Source: Bacillota bacterium
GTDB taxonomy: Bacteria > Bacillota > Clostridia > Oscillospirales > Acutalibacteraceae
Reading direction: 5' to 3'
Assembly: GCA_023417635.1 (NCBI GenBank)
Contig: JAEZFF010000117.1
Span: forward strand, 1-40,936
Length of the DNA stretch: 40,936 nucleotides
A program made the translations under genes and the position numbers. The notes under the pieces are model-generated. The model worked only from the letters and a program-made list of their open reading frames with translations, did no database searches and was not told the DNA's origin. Of this stretch, positions 1-8,121 are shown one piece after another. Position 1 is the first letter of the stretch. Each line of letters begins with the position of its first letter.

Positions 1-594
1 TCCAGCGCAAACGAAGGAGTTTCGCGCATGACGGACAAACTGCAGCAGGGCAATGCCCAGATGCAGGAAATGCTTGGCGCCATGGAGAAGATTTCGCAGT
101 CTTCCAATGAAATTGGCAACATCATCAAGACCATAGAAGCCATTGCTTTCCAGACAAACATCCTTGCACTGAATGCCGCTGTAGAAGCCGCGCGCGCCGG
201 TGAAGCCGGAAAAGGCTTTTCTGTTGTGGCCGATGAAGTGCGCAACCTGGCCGGAAAGAGTGCCGAAGCAGTGAAAGGTACTACCGATCTGATTGAAAAC
301 TCACTTTCCGCCGTAAAAAGCGGCAGTACGGTTGCAAGTGCAATGTCTGCTTCCATGACGGAAATTATGAAAGAAACCAAAGGCGTTTCGGATGCCGTAC
401 GGCAAATTGCCGAGGGTTCTGCCAAGCAGGCAACATCCATTGAGCAGATTCATACTGGCATTGACCAGATTTCCACCGTTGTGCAGACAAATTCCGCTAC
501 CGCAGAAGAAAGTGCTGCGGCCAGCCATGAACTTTCCACACAGGCAAATTCCGTGGAAAAGCTGGTTTCCAAATTTCAGCTTAAAAAAGCGTGA
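1..594 (+). CDS. Methyl-accepting chemotaxis protein, C-terminal signalling domain (5' partial)
   Basis: The frame is open from the first base, so only the last 197 residues are present; the sensor, membrane and HAMP parts lie outside the window. The sequence has the heptad pattern of the cytoplasmic MCP coiled coil and the conserved hairpin tip QTNILALNAAVEAARAGE, the part that contacts CheA and CheW at the receptor array. The flanking helices are rich in Ala, Ser, Glu and Gln, the usual methylation-helix composition. The C-terminus ends in FQLKKA without a CheR-tethering pentapeptide. The ligand cannot be inferred. A strong terminator follows 21 bp after the stop, so this is the last gene of its transcript. 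Confidence 0.95.
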   Translation, partial: SSANEGVSRMTDKLQQGNAQMQEMLGAMEKISQSSNEIGNIIKTIEAIAFQTNILALNAAVEAARAGEAGKGFSVVADEVRNLAGKSAEAVKGTTDLIENSLSAVKSGSTVASAMSASMTEIMKETKGVSDAVRQIAEGSAKQATSIEQIHTGIDQISTVVQTNSATAEESAAASHELSTQANSVEKLVSKFQLKKA

Positions 595-615
595 CTATTT
601 TTGTTAAAAAAAGCG

Positions 616-645
616 GCGGGGCATACAAAAGTATGCCCCGCTTTG
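616..645 (+). terminator. Intrinsic terminator after the chemotaxis receptor
   Basis: Perfect 11-bp stem (arms 616-626 and 631-641) with an AAAA loop, followed by a short T run. Confidence 0.85.
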
Positions 646-705
646 TGTGCTCAAGCCAGGCTGTGTAATAAATTTTGCAAATTGCTTCCTTTTTTAATAA
701 AGTCA

Positions 706-919
706 TGGTATACTAAAAGCAGAAATTATTTTTGAAACTGTTACCATTTGCCTGGTGCTTTGTTTCAAACAGAATTTCCTTCCATATGATTACAAGAAGC
801 CGGGTGTCTTCCGGCCGTTTGGTTTTTGCTGTGCTGGCAGGTGCAATGCACCCCTTCGCAAAGCACCACCCAGCAGGCAATGCCCTTGTTTTGTAAAGAA
901 GAGAGGGCAGGCTTTTTTT
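706..919 (+). ncRNA. Candidate structured small RNA with its own promoter and terminator
   Basis: No convincing gene lies between 650 and 937. There is an extended -10 element (TGG then TATACT, 706-714), so a transcript would start near 721. Inside it is a strong hairpin: TGCTGG 832-837 pairs with CCAGCA 870-875, and GGTGC 840-844 with GCACC 863-867, across a 2x2 internal loop. It ends at a terminator-like stem (881-886 with 904-909) followed by a T run at 913-919. The RNA would be about 200 nt. I do not recognise it as SRP RNA, tmRNA, RNase P RNA or a known riboswitch; a 6S-like RNA cannot be excluded. Confidence 0.35.
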
Positions 920-937
920 ACGGTACGAAAAAGGCTT

Positions 938-1456
938 TCACTTCTGAGGACGGTTATTAGCTGGCTCCGCAGTCTGCTGCGGAGCCAGCTTTTTATTTTC
1001 TGCCTGTGCGGCACTGTAAGCGGCAAAAGCCGCGTCAGTCTGCAGAAAATCTAAAAGATCCGAAAAACACCGGATTGTTTCCGGACTGAACATATGTTCG
1101 GCCTTTTCGGTTTCTTCCAGCAGCGAGTTTTCGCTTACGCCGATAGAGCGCATAAAATTTTCCAGTATGGTATGGCGTTTGAGTAGCCATGCGCCGATTT
1201 CGGCCCCCTTGTCGTCCAGCATAATAAACCCGTACTTGCGGTACTGAACGTAGCCAAGCTGTGCCAAGTGCTGCACCATTTTAGTGGCTGAAGAAGGCTG
1301 AACGTTCAGCGCCTGTGAAAGCGAGCTGGCGCGTGTAAATCCATTTTCCTGCGAAAGGCGGTAAATCATCTCCAGGTAATCTTCCATAGAAGCCGTCAGA
1401 CAGTTGTCATCTTTCTTCATGTAGCCGCTGAAGGTGTAAAACTCGCTGCGGTCCAT
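938..1456 (-). CDS. mntR: MntR-like manganese-dependent repressor (DtxR family)
   Basis: A 172-residue DtxR-family regulator. An N-terminal winged helix (about residues 20-85, with VQPSSATKMVQHL as recognition region) is followed by the metal-binding dimerisation domain. All six Bacillus MntR metal ligands are in place with a constant offset: D26, E29, H95, E117, E120 and H121. The family lacking an SH3 domain is about 140-150 aa; here about 20 extra low-complexity C-terminal residues are encoded through the terminator hairpin at 959-990. The start is supported by AGGAG upstream on the minus strand. It is divergent from mntH, 157 bp away, the classical arrangement for a Mn(II)-responsive repressor and its target. 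Metal preference is inferred from the ligands. Confidence 0.9.
   Translation of the reverse strand: MDRSEFYTFSGYMKKDDNCLTASMEDYLEMIYRLSQENGFTRASSLSQALNVQPSSATKMVQHLAQLGYVQYRKYGFIMLDDKGAEIGAWLLKRHTILENFMRSIGVSENSLLEETEKAEHMFSPETIRCFSDLLDFLQTDAAFAAYSAAQAENKKLAPQQTAEPANNRPQK
959..999 (+). terminator. Strong terminator overlapping the 3' end of mntR
   Basis: Perfect 14-bp stem (959-972 with 977-990), TCTG loop and the T-rich tail TTTTATTTT on the plus strand. It lies inside the last codons of the minus-strand mntR gene. It would stop plus-strand transcription coming from the left before it runs into mntR. Confidence 0.75.
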
Positions 1457-1561
1457 TCAGATCTTCTCCTTCCCCGTGCGGAAGTTTCGGATGCTCCCCT
1501 AATTGATATTATTATGGGGAACCGATTCTTTTCATGCAGCATAATTTAGTAAAGCAAAAAA

Positions 1562-1581
1562 TTGTTGGCTCAGGCTAACAA
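1562..1581. promoter_or_regulatory. Palindromic operator candidate between mntR and mntH
   Basis: Imperfect 20-bp palindrome TTGTTGGCTCAGGCTAACAA, resembling DtxR/MntR-class operators (GGCTAAC-type half sites). It lies 32 bp upstream of the mntH start, just downstream of a possible -10 (CATAAT, 1540-1545). Binding of metal-loaded MntR here is inferred. Confidence 0.5.
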
Positions 1582-1613
1582 GTTGTCGCAAGGGAAAGGA
1601 GAATCTTCCTGCC

Positions 1614-2915
1614 ATGAATAAAACAAATGTGCTGGCTGCGGGAAACAGTGCCGCGCTTCCCGTGCTTTCATCTGAAAATAATTATTCGCATCGCTGCGCA
1701 GCAGGACGCCTTCGGCGTCTGGGTGCATACCTTGGCCCAGCGTTTATCGTCAGCGTAGCATACATTGACCCTGGTAATTTTGCAACTAATATCAGCGGCG
1801 GCTCAAAGTTTGGCTACAGTCTGCTCTGGGTCGTTTTCCTAAGCAACCTGATGGCGATCTTTCTGCAGACCATGTCTGCCAAAGTAGGCATTGCTACCGG
1901 GCACAACCTGCCGGAGCTGTGCGCCCGCGTTTTCTCAAAACCGGTGAACTGGTTTTTCTGGGTCGTTGCAGAGCTTGGCGCCATGGCTACCGACCTGGCT
2001 GAATTTTTGGGCGGCACTCTTGGGCTGAACCTGCTGTTTCACATTCCGATGCTTGCCGCCGGTTTGCTGACCGGCGCGCTCACTTACCTCATCTGTTACA
2101 TGGAAAAGTACGGGCAAAAAATTGTGGAACGGATTATCACCGTGCTTGTGGCTGTTATCAGTATTGCTTATCTGACGGAAATTTTCCTTTCCGGTCCCGA
2201 CTGGGCACAGACAGCTTACCACACATTTGTGCCGGAACTGCCAAACACGGAGGCAGTGACGATAGCCGTCGGTATGCTGGGAGCGACCGTCATGCCGCAC
2301 GTGATTTACCTGCACTCCCAGCTGGTGCAGTGCCGCTGCAAGTGGGATGACGCTGGCTGCCGGAGGCACTGCCTGAAGATGGAAAAAATCGATATCGCCC
2401 TTGCCATGAACATCGCCTTTTTTGTCAACGCGGCGATGGTTGTTGTTTCTGCCGCCGTGTTTTATCGCAACGGCGTAGTGGTAACAACCATGCAGGAAGC
2501 GCACCGTTCGCTGGAGCCGCTGCTTGGGCCGCTCTCAGTTGGCGCCTTTGGCATTGCGCTGCTGGCTTCGGGCCTTTCTTCCTCCGCTGTGGGAACCATG
2601 GCGGGGCAAACCATTATGAAAGGCTTTGTGAACATCAGTATCCCCGTGAGCCTCCGCCGCCTGATTACCATGCTGCCTGCGCTGATTGTCATCGCACTCG
2701 GCGTGAACACCATGGATGTCCTGGTCATCAGCCAGGTGGCGCTCAGCTTCATCCTGCCGTTCCCCATCCTGCAAATGCTGGCTGTGGCAAAGCGCCGCGA
2801 CCTGATGGGCGAATTTGCAAACACACGGCGTGTGCGCGTTATGGGCGGCGTGATTGCGGCGGCCGTTATCTTTTTGAATCTTGCACTGCTTGTTTTAACT
2901 TTTCAGGCGCTGTGA
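1614..2915 (+). CDS. mntH: NRAMP-family Mn(II)/Fe(II) transporter MntH
   Basis: A 433-residue polytopic membrane protein of the NRAMP family, a proton-coupled importer of Mn(II) and Fe(II). The unwound TM1 metal site is DPGN at residues 52-55 and the TM6 metal site is MPH at 227-229, the signature of a true transition-metal NRAMP. About eleven hydrophobic segments span residues 38 to 432. The N-terminal 35 residues are hydrophilic and probably cytoplasmic. The ATG is preceded by AAGGAG at a slightly long spacing. Together with divergent mntR and the palindrome at 1562-1581 this is a manganese-uptake unit repressed at high Mn. Whether Fe is also carried cannot be read from sequence. Confidence 0.95.
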   Translation: MNKTNVLAAGNSAALPVLSSENNYSHRCAAGRLRRLGAYLGPAFIVSVAYIDPGNFATNISGGSKFGYSLLWVVFLSNLMAIFLQTMSAKVGIATGHNLPELCARVFSKPVNWFFWVVAELGAMATDLAEFLGGTLGLNLLFHIPMLAAGLLTGALTYLICYMEKYGQKIVERIITVLVAVISIAYLTEIFLSGPDWAQTAYHTFVPELPNTEAVTIAVGMLGATVMPHVIYLHSQLVQCRCKWDDAGCRRHCLKMEKIDIALAMNIAFFVNAAMVVVSAAVFYRNGVVVTTMQEAHRSLEPLLGPLSVGAFGIALLASGLSSSAVGTMAGQTIMKGFVNISIPVSLRRLITMLPALIVIALGVNTMDVLVISQVALSFILPFPILQMLAVAKRRDLMGEFANTRRVRVMGGVIAAAVIFLNLALLVLTFQAL

Positions 2916-2930
2916 AGAAAAATTATTTTG

Positions 2931-2972
2931 GGGCTCTGCATACGTTTCGGCGTTCTGCAGGGCCCGCTTTCT
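2931..2972 (+). terminator. Probable terminator after mntH
   Basis: GGGC and CTGCA at 2931-2940 pair with TGCAG and GCCC at 2956-2965, with one mismatched position, followed by GCTTTCT. The loop is long and the T run weak. Confidence 0.45.
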
Positions 2973-2994
2973 GCCGATGGGGGGCGAAAATCAA

Positions 2995-3026
2995 CCGGTC
3001 AGCGGTTCAAAAGCACCGGTGACCGG
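2995..3026. repeat. Inverted repeat upstream of the LytTR gene
   Basis: Twelve-base arms (2995-3006 and 3015-3026) with a single mismatch and an 8-nt loop. There is no T run on the plus strand, so it is not a typical terminator for mntH. It sits 50 bp before the LytTR gene and could be a regulatory site. Confidence 0.5.
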
Positions 3027-3076
3027 AAAAACCTTGATTCTTCAGAGTAAAACCGTTATGCTGTTAAGCGTAAGAG

Positions 3077-3550
3077 GTGGAACACATGAAGGTGCGCTTG
3101 GAGTTGACCGATGGAACCGAGGAAGATGAAGTCGTTATTCACTGCGGCCGCGTGGATGACAGAATTAGAAGCATCTGCCGGTACATACTGGGAAATTCCG
3201 AAAGCGGGCCGAGAATCACTTTCTACAAAGAGAACCGGGAATACTACTTCCCGCTGGAAAATGTTCTGTTTTTTGAAACCGGCGGCGAACATATCTACGC
3301 CCACACGGCGGATGATGCCTATCTCATTAAATACCGGCTGTACGAACTGGAAAAGATTCTTCCGCACAGTTTTGTACGGGTATCAAAATCCGCCGTGGTC
3401 AATATTCAGCAGATTTACTCCGTTACGCGGAACCTCGCGTCTTCCAGCCTGATTCAGTTTACCGGAAGCCATAAGCAGATTTATGCTTCGCGGTCTTATT
3501 TCCGCGAGCTGCAGCACAGGCTGCAGGAAAGGAGTTCACATGAGATGTAG
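3077..3550 (+). CDS. Stand-alone LytTR DNA-binding regulator
   Basis: A 157-residue protein whose C-terminal two thirds (about residues 50-150) is a LytTR domain: the beta-rich stretch with NVLFFETGGEHIYAH, then FVRVSKSAVVNIQQI and the final YASRSYFREL helix. There is no receiver domain, so it is not a classical two-component regulator; the first 50 residues are a short helical region of unknown role. The stop codon overlaps the start of the next gene (membrane protein, 3540) by 11 nt, indicating translational coupling. Small LytTR proteins of this type are often encoded with a membrane partner that controls them; that the neighbour does so here is inference. Confidence 0.85.
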   Translation: MEHMKVRLELTDGTEEDEVVIHCGRVDDRIRSICRYILGNSESGPRITFYKENREYYFPLENVLFFETGGEHIYAHTADDAYLIKYRLYELEKILPHSFVRVSKSAVVNIQQIYSVTRNLASSSLIQFTGSHKQIYASRSYFRELQHRLQERSSHEM

Positions 3551-4277
3551 CAGTAAGGCAAGAAATTGGTTCTGGGGAATATTTTTCCTTGCAGCGGCGG
3601 TGTTCGTTATTGCCAGCCAGACTTCATCCTTTGTACACGTCGGCTTTTGGAGCATTGCGGCAACCGTCCTCTTGGTTGCACTTTTCATCAGCGGCATTAT
3701 GAACGTCAACTTTTTTGGAATTTTTATGCCGGTCGCACTTTTGTACCTGATCTACCAGTCACCGCTGGGGTGGCCTGCCATTGCGGCCTGGATCCCGATT
3801 TTGGCTGCCGTGCTGGCCTCCATCGGATGCAGCATGATTTTTCACCCGCACCACATCCATAACGTAGTCTGCGACTGGGACCCGAGCAGCGTCCACATTG
3901 GAAGCGACGCATACCACAGTACCGAAGAAAATGTGGAGGGCAATGATATTCACGTGAAAAGCAGTTTTGTCGAGTCCTGCCGCTACCTGCACTCCGACAG
4001 CCTGCGCGAAGCAGACCTTGAAACCTCTTTTGGCAAGCTTGGTATCTACTTTGACCAGGTTCAGCTCAGTCCGCAGGGCGCAGAAGCCCATGTAAACGTA
4101 AGCTTTGGCAGTATGGCGCTGTATGTTCCGCACTCCTGGTGCATTGTGAACCAGGTAAATGCATCTTTTGGTGCGGTGCAGAATGCTCATCGCAGCCAGG
4201 AGGTCGCGCCGGATGCCCCTGTGCTTACCTTGACCGGAAGCGTTGCCTTCGGCAACTTGGAAATTCACTACACCTGA
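3540..4277 (+). CDS. LiaF-like membrane protein (cell-wall stress/LytTR partner)
   Basis: I chose the ATG at 3540, 6 nt after AAGGAG; a longer in-frame reading from 3483 has no ribosome site. The 245-aa protein begins with four hydrophobic segments in the first 105 residues (WFWGIFFLAAAVF onward). A soluble C-terminal domain follows with repeated glycine-centred strands (TSFGKLGIYF, VSFGSMALYV, ASFGAV, VAFGNLEI). This layout matches the LiaF/DUF2154-type proteins that sense or silence envelope-stress regulators. Overlap with the LytTR gene suggests the two act together at the membrane. The signal is unknown. Confidence 0.75.
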   Translation: MRCSSKARNWFWGIFFLAAAVFVIASQTSSFVHVGFWSIAATVLLVALFISGIMNVNFFGIFMPVALLYLIYQSPLGWPAIAAWIPILAAVLASIGCSMIFHPHHIHNVVCDWDPSSVHIGSDAYHSTEENVEGNDIHVKSSFVESCRYLHSDSLREADLETSFGKLGIYFDQVQLSPQGAEAHVNVSFGSMALYVPHSWCIVNQVNASFGAVQNAHRSQEVAPDAPVLTLTGSVAFGNLEIHYT

Positions 4278-4295
4278 GTCCCCTAAGTATGCTTG

Positions 4296-4327
4296 ACCGC
4301 CTTCGATTTTTCGCGGAGGCGGTTTTC
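4296..4327 (+). terminator. Terminator after the LytTR/LiaF-like pair
   Basis: ACCGCCT 4296-4302 pairs with AGGCGGT 4317-4323, followed by a T run. Confidence 0.75.
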
Positions 4328-4459
4328 ATTTGGAGTATAATGTGAAAAATATTCACACATTAACGGAATGTGCTTTCCCTCTTTTGGAACTCATTGAAAA
4401 AACAGTGGTCTCTTTACGTTAGGAACGAGGCACAAAAGTCATTTATACTGTTTGAAGCA

Positions 4460-4488
4460 CTATCAAGAAGAAATCCCTGTGCTATAAT
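4460..4488 (+). promoter_or_regulatory. Promoter of the GGDEF gene
   Basis: Consensus TATAAT at 4483-4488 preceded by the extended -10 motif TGC (4480-4482). The -35 (CTATCA, 4460-4465, 17-bp spacing) is weak, as is usual for extended -10 promoters. It lies 58 bp upstream of the start codon. Confidence 0.55.
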
Positions 4489-4546
4489 ATGGTTCATGTA
4501 GGCAGATCAATAATTTTATTTACCGGCAGGAGGTGAAGCCGCTGTA

Positions 4547-5686
4547 ATGTCGGCTATTTACATCGACTGTTACTCGATGGTTCTTTTGATTTTCCTTTTG
4601 ATTTTTTCCAACCGGCAGGAATGTATGTCTGCGGAAAAGCCGCAGAAAAGAATCTTCGTTATTCTTCTGTGGGCAACGGAATTGCTGCTTTTGGCAGATA
4701 TTTTAGGCAGGCTGGATGGCAAGCCGGAATTTAGCCTTGTGTGCCGTGCTGCAAATTATTTTTTGTTTGCCGTTGGGCCGGCTTTGTGGGTTCTGTGGTT
4801 CCTGTACATATGCAGCCGTATTCTGCCGGTTCCATCAACGAAAAAGACATTACTGACGGCGCAGTTTCTGCTGTGCCTCGCAAATTTTATTTTTGTTACG
4901 GTCATGGCGCCTTTCGGCAAAATTTACTACTTTGACTCTGCCTTCGTTTACCACCGCGGGCCGCTTTTTCTGCTGCCGACCATTTTGATGACGGCGATGG
5001 CTTTCATTTCGGAAGTTCTGGTTGCGGTTAATTTTAATAATATTGACAGGCTGGAGTTTATTTCTCTGATATGTTCACCGATTGTTCCCGCCTGCTGTGG
5101 GTTTCTGCAGGTCGCTTTTTATTCTCTTCCGATTCTGCTGAGCGGGCTTGCATTTTCCTTAGTCATTATCTTTATTAATATTCAGGACCGGAACATGAAT
5201 ATCGATTACCTTACGGGCGTTTACAACCGACGCAGCCTTGATGTTCGTATGCGGCAGGAAATCCGGGGCAGCACACAGAAAAGGACCTTTTCAGCCATTC
5301 TGATTGATATTGACGATTTTAAAGGGATTAATGACCGCTTTGGCCACAACATTGGGGACAAAGCCTTGGAAGACGCCGCTTTCATTCTGCGGAAAAGCCT
5401 TCGTGCCGATGACCTTGTTACCCGTTACGGCGGGGATGAATTCTGCATTATCCTCGATGTTTCCAGCGAGAAAAAGCTGAAAGAAATTATTCAGCGAATA
5501 CGCATCAATGTGAAAAGCTTCAACGAAACCGGCAAGCGCTCGTACCGCCTTGCTTTCAGCATGGGGTATGCGGTTTATGAAGCAGGCTCCGGCCTCACGA
5601 TGGAGGAGTTCCAGAAAAAGATTGACCAACTGATGTACAAAGACAAGCGCGTAAACCACCGGATAAAACAAATGAAGAACACCTAA
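4547..5686 (+). CDS. Membrane-anchored GGDEF diguanylate cyclase
   Basis: A 379-residue protein with about six N-terminal membrane segments (residues 8-212) as an uncharacterised sensor module, then a GGDEF domain (about 213-376). The active-site loop is an intact GGDEF at 295-299. An inhibitory I-site RxxD (RADD, 286-289) sits exactly five residues before it. DYLTGVYNRR (220-229) and IDIDDFKGIND supply the nucleotide and metal-binding segments. It should make cyclic di-GMP with product inhibition. No EAL or HD-GYP domain is attached. The start follows AGGAGGTG at an 11-nt spacing. It is monocistronic between its own promoter and terminator. The stimulus is unknown. Confidence 0.92.
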   Translation: MSAIYIDCYSMVLLIFLLIFSNRQECMSAEKPQKRIFVILLWATELLLLADILGRLDGKPEFSLVCRAANYFLFAVGPALWVLWFLYICSRILPVPSTKKTLLTAQFLLCLANFIFVTVMAPFGKIYYFDSAFVYHRGPLFLLPTILMTAMAFISEVLVAVNFNNIDRLEFISLICSPIVPACCGFLQVAFYSLPILLSGLAFSLVIIFINIQDRNMNIDYLTGVYNRRSLDVRMRQEIRGSTQKRTFSAILIDIDDFKGINDRFGHNIGDKALEDAAFILRKSLRADDLVTRYGGDEFCIILDVSSEKKLKEIIQRIRINVKSFNETGKRSYRLAFSMGYAVYEAGSGLTMEEFQKKIDQLMYKDKRVNHRIKQMKNT

Positions 5687-5740
5687 AACTGAAATGAACT
5701 GCAAAGGTTTTGAGAAAACTGTTGCCGCTCTTTGCAGTAA

Positions 5741-5764
5741 GTCTGCCTACGGCAGGCTTTTTTT
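5741..5764 (+). terminator. Terminator after the GGDEF gene
   Basis: GTCTGCC/GGCAGGC stem (5741-5747, 5751-5757) with a 3-nt loop and seven T residues. A larger CTGCAAAG/CTTTGCAG pairing lies just upstream. Confidence 0.85.
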
Positions 5765-5856
5765 AGTTTAAAAATAGGCACTCCCCCGCCTTTCAGCGGA
5801 GGAGCAAAATAGAACAGTTTCGCGGTTTTCATGCTGTCGTTCAGAAGTTCAAAAAA

Positions 5857-7854
5857 TTATTCCAGTGTGCTTGCAACCTCATAGGAATCCCAGATTGCAT
5901 ACATAATGTTTGCAACGGAGCGCGCGTCCCCTATCAGGTGCGTACACGGGAACTCTCCCTTTATTTCGTTATAAAGGGTGTTTTCGGAAGAATAGCCAAC
6001 CGCAAGAACTACGGTATCCGCGTCTACCTTACAGGTTTTGCCGTCGTTTGCCGTTACCGTCAGGCTGGTTCCGTTATAGTCCGAAGCCTTTGCATCCGTC
6101 AGGATATGAATGCCCTTAAACGGGAGCAAAGCCAGAAGCATTTCTTTATTTGCACTGCAAAGAGGGCCGTTTACAGCCAGCAGCTTCGGCAGGGCCTCGA
6201 TAATTGTAACGTCTTTTCCCTGTTCACGAAGCGATAGGGCCGTTTCGCAGCCGACCAGCCCGCCGCCGATAACAGCCACTTTGGAGCCGGCTTTTACATT
6301 CCCGAGCAGCACGTCGGAAGCAGAGTATACGGGGGCGCTTCCCAGCGGAAAGAGCTTTGGTTTCGAGCCGGTCGCAACAATCACGGCATCCGCTTTTTCG
6401 TTAAGGAGCGACTGCTTATCCATTTCATGGTTCAGGTAAACCGGGACTCTCAGCTTTTTAAGCTCATTTTCATAGTAGCGGATCAGAGCATGGTCATCTT
6501 GCTTAAAGGACGGCATCCCTCCGGCAATGAGGTTTCCTCCGAGCTTCCCGGATTTTTCATAAACAACAGGTTTATGTCCGCGCGTTGCAAGGACGCGGGC
6601 CGCTTCGCAGCCTGCGATGCCTCCGCCGACAATTACAACCTTTTTGGGGTTCAGTGCTGGCACAAGGCGCTGCACACGTTCCCTGCCTGCCTGCGGGTTT
6701 ACCGCACAGTTGATGGCAGAGTATGCCGCGATTCTGCCGAGGCATCCTTCATGGCAGGAAAGGCACGGACGAATGGACTTCGTGTCGTCAGCCGCAAGTT
6801 TGTTTACATAATCCGGGTCAGCCAGCAGCGGGCGGCCAAGAGAAACAATGTCGCAGGCACCGTCACGGACTGCTTTTGAAGACATTTCAGGATCATCCAT
6901 TCTTCCTGCACAAAGAACAGGAACATTGACTGCGTCGCGCACCATCTTACAGTAAGGGATGTACAAGCCCTTTTTCTGGTACATCGGCGGATGATTCCAC
7001 CACCAGGCGTCGTAGCAGCCAACGTCAACGTCAAGAGCGTCATAACCGTATTTTACAAGCAGTTTAGCGGCCTCCAGGCCTTCTTGCACATCGCGGCCTT
7101 TTTCTTCAAATTTTTCGCCGGGCAGGCCGCCCACGCGCCAGTCTTTAATAAAGCTTTTTACACTGAAGCGCAGGGTTACCGGGTAGTCGCTGCCGCAGGT
7201 GCTTTTAATTTCTTCCAGAATTTCTTTTGCAAAGCGAAGCCTGTTTTCCAGGCTTCCGCCATATTCATCTGTTCTTTGGTTAAAAAGTGAAATTGCAAAC
7301 TGGTCAATCAGGTAGCCCTCGTGGACTGCGTGAATCTGCACGCCGTCAAACCCGGCGCGCATTCCGTTATAAGCGCCTTTTCCGAATTGCTTGACGATTT
7401 CATGGATTTCGTCCTTTTCCAGCGGACGGCATGTTTTGTCAAGCCAGCGGTGAGGAATCGCTGAAGGGGCAACGGGAGGATGATCGCCAAGATTTGTCGG
7501 AATTGTCACGCGGCCGAAACCGCCGGAAAGCTGCAGAAAGACTTTTGCATCATACGCATGGATTCTTTCGGTCATTTCCCTTGCAGTGCGTATGAAATGC
7601 ACTGAATTATAGGTGGAGCAAGGGGTATTCGGCATATCGTGCTGTTCCACTTTATTGTCGACAAATGTAACGCCGGTAATGATTAACCCGGTCCCGCCTT
7701 TTGCCCGTTCAACATAATAATCAATGCCCCTTTGGTTAAAACCGCCTTCGGAATCACCGAGCCCCAAAGGTCCCATTGGAGCCATAGCAAACCTGTTTTT
7801 CATTTTGCATTTTCCGATTGAAACATTTTCAAATAGAATGGGGTATTTGTTCAC
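5857..7854 (-). CDS. 2-enoate reductase-like NADH:flavin oxidoreductase (OYE-type FMN, 4Fe-4S, FAD)
   Basis: A 665-residue enzyme with the three-part layout of 2,4-dienoyl-CoA and 2-enoate reductases. An FMN-binding TIM barrel (about 1-350) is followed by a 4Fe-4S cluster (C364, C367, C371, C383) and a tandem FAD/NAD(P)H Rossmann region with GxGxxG at about 410-415 and a second GGGLVG further on. The catalytic segment HAVHEGY at 175-181 and NQRTDEYGGS are conserved. Such enzymes reduce activated C=C bonds of enoates (for example cinnamate-type acids, bile-acid intermediates or dienoyl-CoA) with NADH; the substrate here is unknown. The start is GTG, 9 nt after AGGA. The gene is monocistronic, with a palindrome upstream at 7887-7908 as possible operator. 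Confidence 0.92.
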   Translation of the reverse strand: MNKYPILFENVSIGKCKMKNRFAMAPMGPLGLGDSEGGFNQRGIDYYVERAKGGTGLIITGVTFVDNKVEQHDMPNTPCSTYNSVHFIRTAREMTERIHAYDAKVFLQLSGGFGRVTIPTNLGDHPPVAPSAIPHRWLDKTCRPLEKDEIHEIVKQFGKGAYNGMRAGFDGVQIHAVHEGYLIDQFAISLFNQRTDEYGGSLENRLRFAKEILEEIKSTCGSDYPVTLRFSVKSFIKDWRVGGLPGEKFEEKGRDVQEGLEAAKLLVKYGYDALDVDVGCYDAWWWNHPPMYQKKGLYIPYCKMVRDAVNVPVLCAGRMDDPEMSSKAVRDGACDIVSLGRPLLADPDYVNKLAADDTKSIRPCLSCHEGCLGRIAAYSAINCAVNPQAGRERVQRLVPALNPKKVVIVGGGIAGCEAARVLATRGHKPVVYEKSGKLGGNLIAGGMPSFKQDDHALIRYYENELKKLRVPVYLNHEMDKQSLLNEKADAVIVATGSKPKLFPLGSAPVYSASDVLLGNVKAGSKVAVIGGGLVGCETALSLREQGKDVTIIEALPKLLAVNGPLCSANKEMLLALLPFKGIHILTDAKASDYNGTSLTVTANDGKTCKVDADTVVLAVGYSSENTLYNEIKGEFPCTHLIGDARSVANIMYAIWDSYEVASTLE

Positions 7855-7886
7855 ATTAATTCATCCTTTCTGCCTTAGACATTTTT

Positions 7887-7908
7887 ACGAGTATAAAATA
7901 ATACTCGT
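7887..7908. promoter_or_regulatory. Perfect palindrome upstream of the 2-enoate reductase gene
   Basis: ACGAGTAT (7887-7894) and ATACTCGT (7901-7908) are perfect inverted arms around a 6-bp A/T spacer, 33 bp upstream of the start codon and beside a possible minus-strand -35 (TTGACG, 7906-7911). Its position fits an operator for a dedicated regulator. No regulator gene is adjacent. The rest of the 7855-8121 gap is A+T-rich with no gene visible. Confidence 0.5.
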
Positions 7909-8121
7909 CAAAGAAATTTCTTATACTTTCAGTATACATTCATTCTAAAAAAAATCAACATTAAAATAAATATTAGTAAAATTAAATGAAATAATTTAAA
8001 TACTCTATAAACCCCACAGAGTAAAGAATCCGTGCACAGTTTCAGCTGTGCGCTGCGAAGCAGGCTGTGCCTGTGTATTTTTCAATGTAAGCCCTGAGGA
8101 TACCCTTAATCCGCAGGGAAT

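Noticed and set aside
755..1054. A plus-strand open frame between the receptor gene and mntR
   Set aside because: No ribosome site, Arg/Cys/Pro-rich nonsense composition, and it crosses two terminator-like hairpins and mntR; an RNA explains the interval better.
4336..4357. TATAAT followed by TGTGAA-5-TTCACA inverted repeat after the LiaF-like gene
   Set aside because: No usable -35 upstream and it is 190 bp before the next gene, which has a better promoter at 4483-4488. Could be an operator, but support is thin.
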